The notes beneath the pieces were generated by a model. That model was not told where the DNA came from and did not search any database. It saw only the letters and a program-made list of their open reading frames with translations. A stretch of 64,000 nt of DNA from Anaspis maculata (Eukaryota > Arthropoda > Insecta > Coleoptera > Scraptiidae). The position numbers and the translations under genes are program-made. The stretch spans positions 7,306,070 to 7,370,069 of the forward strand of contig OX421967.1 of NCBI GenBank assembly GCA_949128115.1, read 5' to 3'. Positions 12,548-24,854 of this stretch are shown piece by piece. Numbering within the stretch: position 1 is the first letter of the stretch; every line of letters begins with the position of its first letter.

Positions 12548-12601
12548 TGCTACAAATGTGGCGTATCTGGTCACGCGGCAACGCAGTGCCATCTGACCTA
12601 A
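12548..12601 (+). pseudogene. CCHC zinc-knuckle scrap (gag-like)
   Basis: The frame from 12548 reads CYKCGVSGHAATQC, a perfect C-X2-C-X4-H-X4-C zinc knuckle as found in retrotransposon Gag nucleocapsids and some cellular RNA-binding proteins, then three more residues and a TAA at 12599-12601. Upstream the same frame is open for only about 13 codons, back to a TAG. No protease or RT follows. It is most likely a short Gag fossil; a cellular CCHC exon cannot be excluded from so little sequence. Confidence 0.6.
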
Positions 12602-12690
12602 AGACAGTCATTACTTACTTCGGTAATTGGGTTTGATTCGGCAGACGCTTCGGCGGGGGCGAACCGAAACTTCCATCAAGTTGCTGCTAC

Positions 12691-13449
12691 AAATACTCGA
12701 ACTGTCTTCCTCCAAGCCTCTGTTTTTGAAACCACGAAACTTCCTTTCCAGTTCAGCTTTTTTCGAAACTATCAACAGCGTCAGAATTTCGAAGTTCTCC
12801 TATATTGAACAATCGAAACTTTTTCTGTCAAAACTTTCTACCGCTAGAATATCAACTCTCTAATATTTTTTCAAAAACTCGAAAGTATCTTCATCCCAAA
12901 TTCTGCTTTCGAAACCCCGAAACTTACTTCCAATTCCGACTTTTTTCATCAAAACTATTTACCGCCCAAAAACCTCAACATTTTCTCCCATTTTAGACAA
13001 TCGAGACTTTGTTATCAAGACTTACTACCGCTTAAATGTCTCAAAAATTTTGTCTCTTGGATGTTCGCTCCATTCTGCTTTTAAAACCACAAAACTTTCT
13101 TCCTGTTAACCGACCTTCTTATTAGAACTGTTCACCACTTGAGACCTTCAAAACTTCCTTTTGATTTTAGACAATCGAACGTTTTCCATAAAAAATGTTG
13201 TCGTTTGAAAACCTCCAAACGTTTTTCTCAAATGTCTTCTTCCAACACTCAAAAGTGTTTTCCTACAAGTTGTGTGCATCTTGAACACAAGAACTTTTTT
13301 CTCACTTAAGCTTCAAAGAGTCAAAATTGCCTTCCTCCCAGTTTCTGCATTTAAAACCCTAAAAATTACTTTCCATTTATTTTGCTTTCCATCAAAACTG
13401 TTTTCCGCTTGAGAATCTCAAAGCTTTCTGAATTCATTAAAAGTTTACA
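12691..13449 (-). repeat. Array D': inverted short copy of array D
   Basis: The reverse complement matches the left part of array D word for word with about one change in ten. For example TCCTACAAGTTGTGTGCATC at 13260 mirrors GCATACAACTTGTAGGA at 9023, and TCAAAACTGTTTTCCGCTTG at 13392 mirrors CAAGCGGAAAACAGTTTTGA at 8892. Only about 760 bp are present against 2.4 kb in D, so the two arms have changed copy number independently. Confidence 0.88.
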
Positions 13450-16400
13450 AAGTGGGTAATTCCTTGCATGACTGACTAAATTGACTGAATGATGACTGGA
13501 CTGACTGACTAAACTAAGTGACTAGACTGACCGAATGGGTTCAACGACTACAGTGACAGAATAGACTGACTGACTCGACTGACCCGACCCGACTGACTCA
13601 AAGAAGTCGAATCAAAGAGTGACCCGACTCGAATGACTTACCAGATTGATCGACAGGTGACTGCTGACTTCATCGATTCACCATTTCGACCAACAAATTC
13701 GACTGGCTGACTCAATTGACCAGATTTGACGGACCGACTCAAGTGACACGGCTCGAGTGACTGCCAAGACTGATTCGAGTGAGCGACTTGACTGATACGA
13801 CCAATTTACTCGGCTTACTGACTTGACTGAATTACTGGACTGAATGACTCGATTGCTGACTTACCAGACTGTTTCGGCTGACTGAGTGGACCGACTCGAT
13901 TTACGGACTCTACCGACCCGTCCGAGTGGTGACTTACTTGACTGATTCGACAAACTACTCGACTGACGGGGCTAATTCGATTGGCTGACTTTGTCAACTG
14001 ATCGACCGATTTACTCGACTGCTGAATAGCTCGACTGACTGACTCGTCTTACTGACTCCAAAGACTTACTCGATTGATCGAGTAACTGCCTCGACTGACT
14101 TATTCGATTGACTTATTTTACAAAAATACGGAATTGTACTGACTGACTTGACTGACTTTACCTGACTTACTGACCTGAATAACCGCGTGACTTGACACAC
14201 CAATTTTCAATTATGCCTTACAATTAGGACCGTTTTTTAATAGACTGACTCCACCGGCTGACCGATTTAAGTGAATGATTCGACTGTTTCACACTAGATA
14301 ATTTGAGTCACTCACTCGACTGCTGACTTGCAAAACTGACCGATTCGACTGGCCAACTCGAGTGACCCACGACTGCTGACTTACTAGACTGCTGAATAGC
14401 TCGACTGATGACTAGACTGACTAAAATGACTTGCTCGAGTGATCGATTGACTAACTCAGCTGACTTATTTTACAAAAATGGAAACTGTACTGACTGACTC
14501 AACTGCTCCAGCTGACTTACTGATCTGACCAATTGTCTCGACTGACGGACTTGATTGACTTGAAAATATGGATTGTCACACCGCGTATAAAAACTTTTTA
14601 TAAGCATTCATTCTCCAGACTTTTTTTTCACCTGAACTGACTTGAATGAATCCTTGACTTGACTGAATATGGCTTGTGACATATTGCGAAGTCTTTGTAT
14701 TTGATTCAATTTCAAAAATGGGTAGTCCCGATTGGGACCACTGAATCCACCGACTGACTTGACTGACTGCAACAAATGAGTAACTTGCGTGACTGATTCG
14801 ACTAACTCACTAGATATTTTGATTGATTGTTGACTTCTTGGACTGACCGACTCGACTAACTCGATCGACCCAACTCGACTGTCTACTGATAACTCAAAAT
14901 GTCTCACCCGGCTGTTGACTTACTCGACTGATTCGACAAACTTGATTTGACTTACGGACTTGCGAATATGGCTTGTGATTCTTGCAGAGAATATGACCGA
15001 CTCTCCTGACTGATTTGACTTGAGTCGATTGAGCCGACTCAAGTGACCAACACGACCAACTTAGTCAACTGACTAACACGACTGATTTGACTCATCAACT
15101 TGACTGACTGACACGACTGATGAACTTGACTTATTCGACTGGATGAGTCGACTAGTACGACCAATTTACTCGATTGACTCGATCGACTTACTAGCCTTAT
15201 CGACTAGACAACCTGTGTGATAACCCAACTGCTGACTTACTCGGCTGTTTCCGCTGGCTGACTCGGCTGACTCGGCTGACTGATTCAACCTACTCGACTG
15301 ATTGACTCTAGTGACTCACACAACTGCTGACTTACTCGGCTTAATCGATAAACGTACTGACTGACTTCAATAGCTCAATCGATCGATTGACGACTATCTT
15401 AGCTGACTTACTCGACTAATTCGATAAGCTTACTTGACTGATTGAGCCGGCAGATCGATTCGACTGACTAATTCTATTGATCCGACTCAACTGATCAGCT
15501 CGACTGACCCGACTTGACTAACCAACTTGAATAATTCGACCAACTTATTCAACTGATTGATTCGACTGACTGAGGCGACTGGCGGACTAACTGGACTGAC
15601 TGACTTGGTCGACTGATCGAGTGCTTACTCATTTGCTGAATGACTGGACTGACGTACTCGGCTGATGAACCTGACTGACCAACTCGACTGACTTGCTTGA
15701 CGGAATGACTCAACTGAATAACTCGACTGACTTGGATGACTTACTCGATTGATCGACGACTACCTCAGCTGACTTACTCAAGTGACTCATTTTACAGAAA
15801 TACTGAATTGAACTGACTGACCCAACTGACTCTGGCTGATTCACTGATTTGACCAATTAACTCGACTGATTGACTTGGAAATTAGGCTTATCATACCTCG
15901 TAGAGAAGCTTTCTAATAGAATTCATTTTCCACAATAAGTGTTTGAAATAGTCTGATTCCAGACTTCTTTTTAAGGCCGTTACCTCCATCCTTGACTCGA
16001 CTGACCGACTCGATTGACCTGACTCGACTGATCAACTCAACTAACTCGACTCGACTGATTCGACCGATTCACTCAACTGACTGACTCGACTCAATGACTT
16101 GACCTGCTGACTCGACTTACTGACTAAGTGACCACCTGATTTGACTCATTGACTTGCAAATATGACTTGTGACCCTGGCAGAGAATATTCAAATCACGAT
16201 TCAATTTTCAAAATATGCAGTCCCGATTAAGGAGGTTTTTTTTCACATGCCTGACTCGACCGACTGTCTCGACTGAAATACTCGAGTGATACCTGACCTG
16301 GATCGACTGACTTTTTTGACTGATCGACTCGACTGACTACTCGACTGATCAACTCGATCGACCCGACTTAACCAACTAACTTGACTAATTCGACCAACTT

Positions 16401-18450
16401 GGTCGACTGACTGACGCGACTGATACGACCAATTTATTCGACTAACTGACACGACTGAAAGGCTTGACGGACTTTTAATCGACTGAATGCCTCGACTGTT
16501 CCAGCTGACTGACTCGATAAACTGACTGTACTGACTCATCCGACTGCTGACTTACTCGACAAACATATTCGACTGACGGATGGATTAACTTGAGTGACAA
16601 ATTAACTGGACTGATTGGTGGAATGATTCACAGACTTATTCGAGTGAGGAATAACTCAGCTTCAACTGGACTGATGGGTGGACTGATTCACTGACTTATT
16701 CAAGTGAGGAATAACTCAGCTAACTGACTCGACGGACCGACTCAAGTGACTTATTCGACTGACACGACTCGACATATCAACTCAACTAAACTGACCAACT
16801 TACTCGACTGACCGACTCCAGTGATACGACCAATCAACTCGACTGATACGACCAATTTAATCGACTGACTGACTTGACTGAATCACTCGAGTGAATGACT
16901 CGACCGCCGACTTACTCGACTGTTTCGGCTGACTGACTCGAACGACTCGATTGACGGATTCTATCGACTCATCCGACTGCTGACTTACTCGACTGAATCG
17001 ACAAACAACTTTACGGAATGACTTACTCGATTGACTGACTTTGTCGACTGATCGACTGACTCGACCGACTTGAATGACTTATCGATTGATCGAGTGACTA
17101 CCTAGGGTGACTTACTCAAGTGACTTATTATACAGAAATACGGAATTGTACTGACTGACTTGACTGCTTCAGCTGACTAACTAATGTGACTAATTGTCTC
17201 GACTGACTGACTTAAATGACTTGAAAACATGGCTTGTCACACCGCGTAGATGGGCTTCTCATGAGCATTCATCCTTCATACTTGTTTTTACCTAAAATGA
17301 CTTGAATGACCGCTTGACTTGACACACTGACTTCCTATTACGGCTAGTAACATCTTGCAGTCTTGGACAATGGCTTAATTTTGAAAATGTGTAGTTTCGA
17401 TTGGGACTGTTTTTTGAAGTGATTGACTTTACTGACTGTCACAATACGACTGAGTGACTCACTAGATAATTCGACTGGCTCATTCGACTCCTGGCTTACA
17501 CAACTGTTTCGGTTGATTGATTCGACTGACTCGATTGATTAACTCTACTGACTGCTCTACTACTAACTCGATTGGGTGACTCAAGAATATGACTTGTCAT
17601 ACCTCGCAGAGAAGCTTTCAATTAGAATTCATTTTTCACTGAGTTTCAAAAAAAAGTTTTGTTCCAGACCCTTTTCAAGACGGTTTTTCACATGACCGAC
17701 TCGAATGACCGAATCGACTGACCGATTCGACTGGCTAGCTTGATTGAACCGACTCGACTGATTCGATCAAATCACTCGATTGACTGATACGACCGATTTG
17801 ACTGCTTTACTCGACTGACTGACACGACTGAACAACTTGACAAGACTGATGAACTTGACTAATTCGACTGACTGAGTTGACTTATACGACCCAATAACTC
17901 GACTGACCGACTCGATTGACTGACTAACCAAATTGAGTGACTTATTAGACTGACTTGAATGACTTATTCCAATTATCTCACAGCTGACTTACTCGACAAA
18001 CTTACTCGACTGATTCGACAAACTTACTTGACTGACTAACCCAACTCAACTGACTGCCTTGACCGACCGATTAAACTGATCGAGTCGACTGGCTTACTCT
18101 ATTGATCTGACCCACCTGATCAACTCGACTGACACAACTTGACTAGCCAGCTTGACTAATTCGACCAATTTATTCAACTAACTGATTCTTGACTTACTCT
18201 CTCGACTGATTCGACAAACTACTCGACTGACGGAGCTAATTCGATTGGCTGACTTTGTCCACTGTTCGACCGATTAACTCGACTGCTGAATAGCTCGACT
18301 GACTAACTCCGACTTACTGACTCCAAAGACTTACTCGATTGATCGAGTAACTACCTCGGCTGACTAATTCAATTGACTTATTTTACAAGAATACGGAATT
18401 GTACTGACTGATTTGACTGATTTTATCTGACTTGGAAATTAATTTTCCAG
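13450..18450 (-). repeat. Array B: inverted copy of arrays A and C
   Basis: GACTGACTCGACT-type words, the reverse complement of array A, with the same punctuation boxes in mirrored order. The CAAGCCAT-type box is seen reversed near 14690 and 17235, the CGGTCTTGAAAAGG-type box reversed near 17680, and the CAATTCCGTATTTTTG box reversed near 14115, 17130 and 18385. B is 5 kb against 2.9 kb for A, and its 14.2-17.7 kb part corresponds box by box to 40.6-44.8 kb. It ends at 18450, immediately before a MITE. Confidence 0.9.
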
Positions 18451-18452
18451 CA

Positions 18453-18638
18453 GTGCTGGCAACCGAATCGGTTCTGGAAGCCGGCTCTGGAAGCCGGCTC
18501 CGGAAACCGCGGTTCTGATGATAGCTGAAAACCGGCTTTCAGAACCAGCTTTCGAAACCGGTTTTTCGAGCCGGCTTGAAACCGATATTCGAAGAAACCT
18601 GTAGACCGCTTTTCATTTTTCTCGGTTTTTGCCAGCAC
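18453..18638. mobile_element. GTGCTGGCA-type MITE, 186 bp
   Basis: The ends are GTGCTGGCAACCGA and its inverse TCGGTTTTTGCCAGCAC, and the body is an internally palindromic run of CCGGCT, AACCGG and CCGGTTTT words with a central ACCGCGGTT. The right flank is TA (18639-18640); the left flank is CA, read here as a decayed TA. The element is non-coding and separates array B from unique DNA. A second simple copy lies at 44827 and a greatly enlarged one at 31224-37329. Confidence 0.82.
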
Positions 18639-18640
18639 TA

Positions 18641-19634
18641 GTGAAAACCTTGGGCTCATTGCTTGAAACCTTGGATTTGTAATGAGAACCATGGCTTGTG
18701 CTGAGCTCGGCTGCCGACGTATAGACGCCCAGCTCAAGTGCAGCTGCTTTTGAACACTTTGCACATTTGGCTTGGCAGAAGGCTTCAAACTGCTGCCAAC
18801 ACTGCAAAAATGCCGTAAAGGTACGTGTGCGATGTGTACGTAAAACATATAAAAGTCAATGTGCTTACGATAAAGGTTCCCACGTTGCGATAGCCAGGGG
18901 TTGTTGGATAGCCTGCTGTATGCTCAAGTGCAAACGTTGAACCGTCGATTTTTTATCTGACCCGACCAAGCGTCGGGGTATATGGTGCTGAATGTGTGTT
19001 TTTCCGTCTTCCGTGCTCGTACCAATGTATACGGGCAGTATATTCATGTTTTATGCGTTTGAATTTTTTCTGTATGAGAGAGAGAGACAAAGCGTAGATC
19101 AAGCATGCACAAGAGAGGAAACCCAAACCCACCACCCTCCCTCGCACACACATCGGGAATATACTCGCGCTCTTTCAGTGAATTATTATATTTGGATACG
19201 CTGACGATATGTGGCGGTGCGGGTGCGCTTTTTGGTCGATGGCCGGTCGTCGGTCGGTTGTAATTTTTTGGTATTTGTTTTCGGGCCGTTGCCGATAAAA
19301 TCGGATGTACCATTTTTACGACCTCAAGCCGACGAGAAATTTGCGTCCCTTTTTGGCGTCGCGCGTCCTCTCCCCCTGGTAGTACGTATCGCGGGCGTGA
19401 TTTATTTTAGCGGCGAATTAATTGAGCACCGTCGGGCCGATGCCGGACATTATCGGTTTTGCGCAGTTATTGCCTTTGTTGTCGGCCTCGCGCCGGCTCG
19501 GAAAGAATTCAAATTTAATAACGCGGAAAATTTCAAAGTCTCGGCCGAACGAGGTCCGAGCGATCCGTCGCGATAACGGCGGTCAATTCGGAAAGCTCGA
19601 CAAAAACTCATCCGAGTCGCCGACCGTGTCGGAA
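18641..19634. other. Non-repetitive, partly GC-rich island
   Basis: About 1 kb of single-copy-looking sequence, with a GAGA run near 19075 and a CpG-rich stretch at 19205-19630. The longest open frame (19211-19576, plus strand) opens with GTG and has no recognisable motif, so I do not call a gene. It might hold regulatory or conserved non-coding sequence; nothing visible decides this. Confidence 0.45.
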
Positions 19635-19748
19635 AACCAAGGCGATGCGCACTCAGCTAGTGACTGTCACCTGGGGCCCTGTTTTCGGAACCGAGTAACA
19701 ACTTCTCATGTAATGTTGCCTAGGTGACAGCCAATTACAGCCTTGGTT
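19635..19748. repeat. Small interrupted hairpin
   Basis: AACCAAGGC (19635) pairs with GCCTTGGTT (19740), and CTGTCACCT (19664) pairs with AGGTGACAG (19722), in nested register. That gives an imperfect stem of about 114 bp overall. It resembles a short MITE or a structured RNA; no target duplication could be confirmed. Confidence 0.5.
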
Positions 19749-19849
19749 GTCTAGCCACTTCACGTGTGAAGATATCACATGTGTACCAAAAATAATGCCC
19801 CTTGAGAAAAGGCGAAGAAACTCATTTCGGTAACTGCAGCAACGATATT

Positions 19850-20537
19850 AAAGAAGATCTTGTAAGTAGCAATCTGGAAATTTCCACAGGAACCCTCAAA
19901 AATTTCTCGAATACCTTTGGGAATTACGTAGAAATCTCTAGAAATCCCTAGAAATCTCACATAAATCTTTATAAATTCCTGAAAATCCCGTAAAAATCTT
20001 GAGAAATCCATAGACATTTTTGGGGGTCTTGAAAAATCTCAAGAAGTCTCTTTAAAATCTTCCAGAAATATTTTCCGAATCCCTGAAAATCCCGTAAAAA
20101 TCAGCAAAAATCAATGGAGATTTCCAAAAATACTAAGCAGCTTTTAGGATTCCCATACTAATCAACAGGAATCCGTAGAGATCCAGCAGAAATCTTCGAA
20201 AATCCTTAGAAATCTTCGAAAATCCTTAGAAATACTCCAGAAATCTTTCAAACGTCCCATACAAATCTTTAGAAATCCCTGAGTTCTTGAAAATAAACTC
20301 AGTCGAAGGAGGTAATGAAGGTGAACAACGAAAGAAAATCCTCGGAAATCTTGTAGGAATCTTCAGAATCTCTCAAAAATCTGGTAGAAATATTCAAAGA
20401 TCTGTAATGAATTGTGAAAACCTTCAGAAAATCCAAGAATATCGTAGACATTTTCAGAATTCCCTTAAACTCCCTGCAATTCTTAAATATCTCGTAGAAA
20501 TTTCTAGAGATCCCTAGAATTCTTTGAAAATTCCATA
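19850..20537. repeat. GAAATC-rich degenerate tandem tract, segment 1
   Basis: Loose repetition of words such as CCCTAGAAATC, CCGTAAAAATC and TTCAGAAATCC without a strict period. The same tract reappears at 22511-22786, 24794-24850, 25377-25520, 27853-28325 and 29640-29757, so it looks like one old array broken up by insertions. Confidence 0.8.
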
Positions 20538-20539
20538 TA

Positions 20540-22508
20540 GTCCGGACGTTAAGCTACATATATGGGACCCACCTTGCTTTTTAGAGACAAGCGACGAAAT
20601 TTGGCACACTTGTTCACTAGACCCTACTCTTCGATTTAAGAAATGTTGCCACCATCTGCGGAAATCGTGCAGACTTGGGTTCAGTAAAAAAATTGTTGAA
20701 AAATCGTAAATCGTGAACCATAACCGGTGGACGTATGTAAATCAGGATATTGATGACTGATTCCATGCTCATGAAGATGCTGCTAACAGTTTTGAAATAT
20801 CTTGAGGCGTTTCTTCACATTTTTTCTTTTTTCAATAAATCAGTTGTTTCTGGAGATATTGAGCTGCAACTTGATATTCCGGCAGACAAATATGTTTTTC
20901 ATGGAACGCGATGTAAAGCCATCGACAAAGCCTGCTAGATTCGAAACTAAGATCTTCAACTTTTTTTCCATCGTGAGCGCCATCTTCAAATTGCCTGTGA
21001 AATTGTTGAAAAAACAACAGGTAACGACTTAATTGGACACACGCGTTCATTTTATCACGAAAAACTAGTTCCTGCATTGCAGCAATGACCTCTTCGGTCA
21101 AGAAACGTTATTAAGTTAGTTTTTCTTGATTTCTCTCAACTTAGGTGATAACCATCACCAAATGGAACTTCGATTAGATGTTGACGACATTATAATCCAC
21201 ATTATTTTGTGCAGCCAGTCACTGAATTTCATCTTCATCAGCTAAGTGGTGTTCTTTTGGCAAACAGTTGAACAAAAAGTTTGCTTCGATTTTTGTGAAA
21301 AAAACAAAAACGGCAGGTCGACGTCGTCCCTTCAAACCAGATTAAAGAAAATTTGTTACCAAAAATGCTACCAATTGATACTGGAAGAGTTCGGAGGAAT
21401 GTCTGCTGTAGTTTTAAGTTGAACCGAAATTGATTTTCCCATGCTACTTCGGCAGGAGGGACGTCGAAAGTATTGCCACAGCTTAATATTTGGAATGTTT
21501 TTTGTTGAATATTGCCAGAAACGCTTCAAATATAAGCTGTAGCAACACTTTTCACGTCCCTCCTGCGAACTAAAATGTAACAATCAGTTTGAGCTTGGCT
21601 TTAAACTACGGAGCACATTCCTCCGAATCATTTCAGTATCAGTTGGTAGCACTTTTGGGTACATATTTTCTTCAATCGGGTTTGAGGGCAGAAGGTGACC
21701 CTGCATTTTTTGCCCTTTTCACAAATATTCAAGCAAACTTTTTGTTCAACTGTTTACCAAAAGAACACCACTTAACTGATGATGATGAAATTTGGTGACT
21801 GACGTTGAAAAACAATGTTGATTGAAATATCGCAAACATTCATTTGATCCAAAGTTTGATTTGGTCATGACTGTCACGTAAGTTGAGGAAAAACAGGAAA
21901 AACGAACTTGATAACGTTTCTTGGGCGAAGAGGTCATTGCCACAATTGAGTACCTGGTTTTTCATGATGAAACATCGTATGTGTCCAATAAAGTCGTGAC
22001 CTGTTGTTTTTTCATTAATTTCACGAAGGGCAATTTGAAGATGGCGCTCATGATGGAAAAAAATTGAAGATCTTAGTTTCGAATCTAGCAGGCTTTGTCG
22101 ATGGCTCCACATCGCGTTTCATTGAAAACATATTTGTTTGCCGGAATATCAAGTTGCAGCTCAATATCTCCAAAAACAACTGATTTATTGAAAAAAGAAA
22201 AAGTTGAAGAAATTTAACTTCTTCCAAAGTATATCGGAAACGCCTCAAGATATTTAAAAACTGTTTGCAGCATCTCCATGGGCATGGAATCAGTCATCAA
22301 TATCCTGAGTTACATACGTCCACCGGTTATGGTTCACGATTTACGATTTTTCAACAAATTTTTTTCTACTGAACCCTGTATAAAGTGTCTACACGACCGC
22401 AGATGGTGGCAACATTTCTTAAATCGAAAAGTAGGGTCTAGTGAAGAAGTGTGCCAAATTTCGTCGCTTGTCTCTAAAATGCAAGGTGGTTCCTCTTAAC
22501 AGCCGGAC
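20540..22508. mobile_element. Foldback element, 1969 bp (copy 1)
   Basis: A nearly complete palindrome: the left arm from GTCCGGACGTTAAG (20540) is mirrored by CTTAACAGCCGGAC ending at 22508, and pairing continues to the centre near 21520, where GGGACGTCGAAAG and CTTTTCACGTCCC face each other. The arms are about 970 bp. TA flanks both ends (20538-20539 and 22509-22510), compatible with Tc1/mariner-type insertion. No transposase motif is seen, so it is non-autonomous; short open frames occur in mirrored pairs and are not genes. Confidence 0.88.
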
Positions 22509-22510
22509 TA

Positions 22511-22786
22511 ATAGAAATATTGGAAACCTTAGAAACTTCATGCAAATCTCTGGTCTGTCTGTAGAAATCTTGAACACAATAGAAATTACATACACATCTT
22601 CAATCTCAAAACTTCATAGACATTTTCAGAAGTCCTCAGAAACCCCCTAGTGGACTCCCTCAAAAATCTCTGGAAATCCCTAGAAATTTTGTAGCAATCT
22701 TCAGAAATTCTCACAAGTTCCGTATAAAAATTCAGAAACCTCTAGAAATCCAAAAGGAATCTTGAGGGATCCTTAGAGATCCCTTA
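22511..22786. repeat. GAAATC-rich tract, segment 2
   Basis: Same degenerate words as at 19850-20537 (for example CCCTAGAAATTTTGTAG and TTCAGAAATTC), lying exactly between the two foldback elements. Confidence 0.78.
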
Positions 22787-22788
22787 TA

Positions 22789-24791
22789 GTCCGGACGTTA
22801 AGCGACATGAATGGAACCCACCTTGCATTTTCGAGACAAGCGACGAAATTTGGCACACCTGTTCACTAGACCCTACTCTTCGATTTAAGAAATGTTGCCA
22901 CCATCTGCGGAAATCGCGCAGACACTTTATACAGGGTTCAGTAGATAAAATTTGTTGAAAAATCGTAAATCGTGAACCATAACCGGTGGACGTATGTAAA
23001 TCAGGATATTGATGACTGATTCCATGCCCATGAAGGTACTGCAAACAGTTTTGAAATATCTTGAGGCGTTTCCGAAATACGTTGGAAGAAGTGAAATTTC
23101 TTCAACTTTCTTATTTTTTCAATAAATCAGTTGTTTTTGGAGATATTGAGCTGCAACTTGATATTCCGGCAAACAAATATGTTTCTAATGAAACGCGATG
23201 TGGAGCCATCGACAAAGCCTGCTAGATTCGAAACTAAGATCTTCAACTTTTTTTCCATCGTGAGCGCCATCTTCAAATTGCCCTTCGTGAAATTGTTGAA
23301 AAAACAACAGGTAACGACTTTATTGGACACACGCGTTCATTTTATTATGAAAAACCAGGTCCTGAATTGCAGCAATGACCTCTTCGGCCAAGAAACGTTA
23401 TCAAGTTAGTTTTTCTCGATTTCTCTCAACTTAGGTGATTACCATCACCAAATGGAACTTTGGATCGATAAGATGTTGACCACATTATAATCCACATTAT
23501 TTTGTGCAGCCAGTCACTGAATTTCATCATCATCAACCAAGTGGTGTTCTTTTGGCAAACAGTTGAACAAAAAGTTTGCTTCGACTTTTGTGAAAAAAAC
23601 GAAAACGGCAGGGTCACGTCGTCCCTTCAAACCAGATTGAAGAAAATCTTTTACCAAAAATGCTACCAATTGATACTGAAAGAGTTCGGAGGAATGTCTG
23701 CTGTAGTTTCAAGTTGAACCGAAATGGATTTTTCCATTCTACTTCTGTAGGAGGGACGTCGAAAGTGTTGCTACAGCTCAATATTTGAAACGTTTTTTGT
23801 TGAATATTGCCAGAAACTCTTCAAATATAAGCTGTAGCAACGCTTTTCACGTCCCTCCTGCGAACTAAAATGTAACAATCAGTTTGAGCTTGGCTTGCAC
23901 ATTCCTCCGAATCATTTCAGTATCAGTTGGTAGCACTTTTGGGTACATATTTTCTTTAATCAGGTTTGAGGGCAGAAGGTGACCCTGCATTTTTTGTCCT
24001 TTTTACAAATATTTGAGTAACTTTTTGTTCAACTGTTTGCCAAAAGAACACCACTCGACTGATGATGATGAAATTTGGTGACTGACGTTGCAAAACAATG
24101 TTGATTGAAATATCGCAAACATCCATTTGATCCAAAGTTTTATTTGGTCATGACTGTCACGTAAGTTGAGGAAAAACAAGAAAAACGAACTTGATAACGT
24201 TTCTTGGGCAAAGAGGTCATTGCCACAATTGAGTACCTGGTTTTTCATGATGAAACATCGTGTGTGTCCAATAAAGTCGTTACCTGTTGTTTTTTCAACA
24301 ATTTCACGAAGGGCACTTTGAAGATGGCGCTCATGATGGAAAAAAAATTGAAGATCTTAGTTTCGAATCTAGCAGACTTTGTCGATGGCTCCACATCGCG
24401 TTTCATTGAAAACATATTTGTTTGCCGGAATATCAAGTTGCAGCTCAATATCTCCAAAAGCAATTGATTTATTGAAAAAAGAAGAAGTTGAAGAAATTTC
24501 ACTTCTTCCAAAGTATTTCGGAAACGCCTCAAGATATTTCGAAACTGTTTGCAGCATCTCCATGGGCATGGAATCAGTCATCAATATCCTGATTTACATA
24601 CGTCCACCGGTTATGGTTCACGATTTACGATTTTTCAACAAATTTTTTTTACTGAACCCTGTATAAAGTGTCTACACGACCGCAGATGGTGGCAACATTT
24701 CTTAAATCAAAAAGTAGGGTCTAGTGAACAAGTGTGCCAAATTTCGTCGCTTGTCTCTAAAATGCAAGGTGGTTCCTCTTAACAGCCGGAC
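22789..24791. mobile_element. Foldback element, 2003 bp (copy 2)
   Basis: Same family and same orientation as the copy at 20540. It starts GTCCGGACGTTAAG, ends CTTAACAGCCGGAC, and is flanked by TA at 22787-22788 and 24792-24793. The two copies agree along their whole length with scattered substitutions and small indels, so both are full-length insertions rather than one split element. The centre is near 23800. Confidence 0.88.
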
Positions 24792-24854
24792 TATTAGGAA
24801 TGTTCAGCAATCCCTAGAAATTATCACAAGATTTCTCGGAAATTTCGTAAATAT

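Noticed and set aside
5906..18450. Many open frames rich in S, V, Q and R in arrays A, B and C
   Set aside because: They are translations of the GTCA/GAGT words, recur in every frame and strand, and carry no domain.
5906..18450. The giant palindrome as an assembly artefact
   Set aside because: The arms differ at about one base in ten and in array length, and their punctuation boxes have private indels, so one arm is not an echo of the other.
19211..19576. 121-codon open frame in a CpG-rich island
   Set aside because: It opens with GTG, has no recognisable motif, and overlaps other open frames; CpG-rich sequence has few stops by chance.
22278..24782. Pairs of similar small proteins in the two foldback elements
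   Set aside because: They are mirrored translations of the two palindrome arms and of the two copies; no codon-level conservation is visible.
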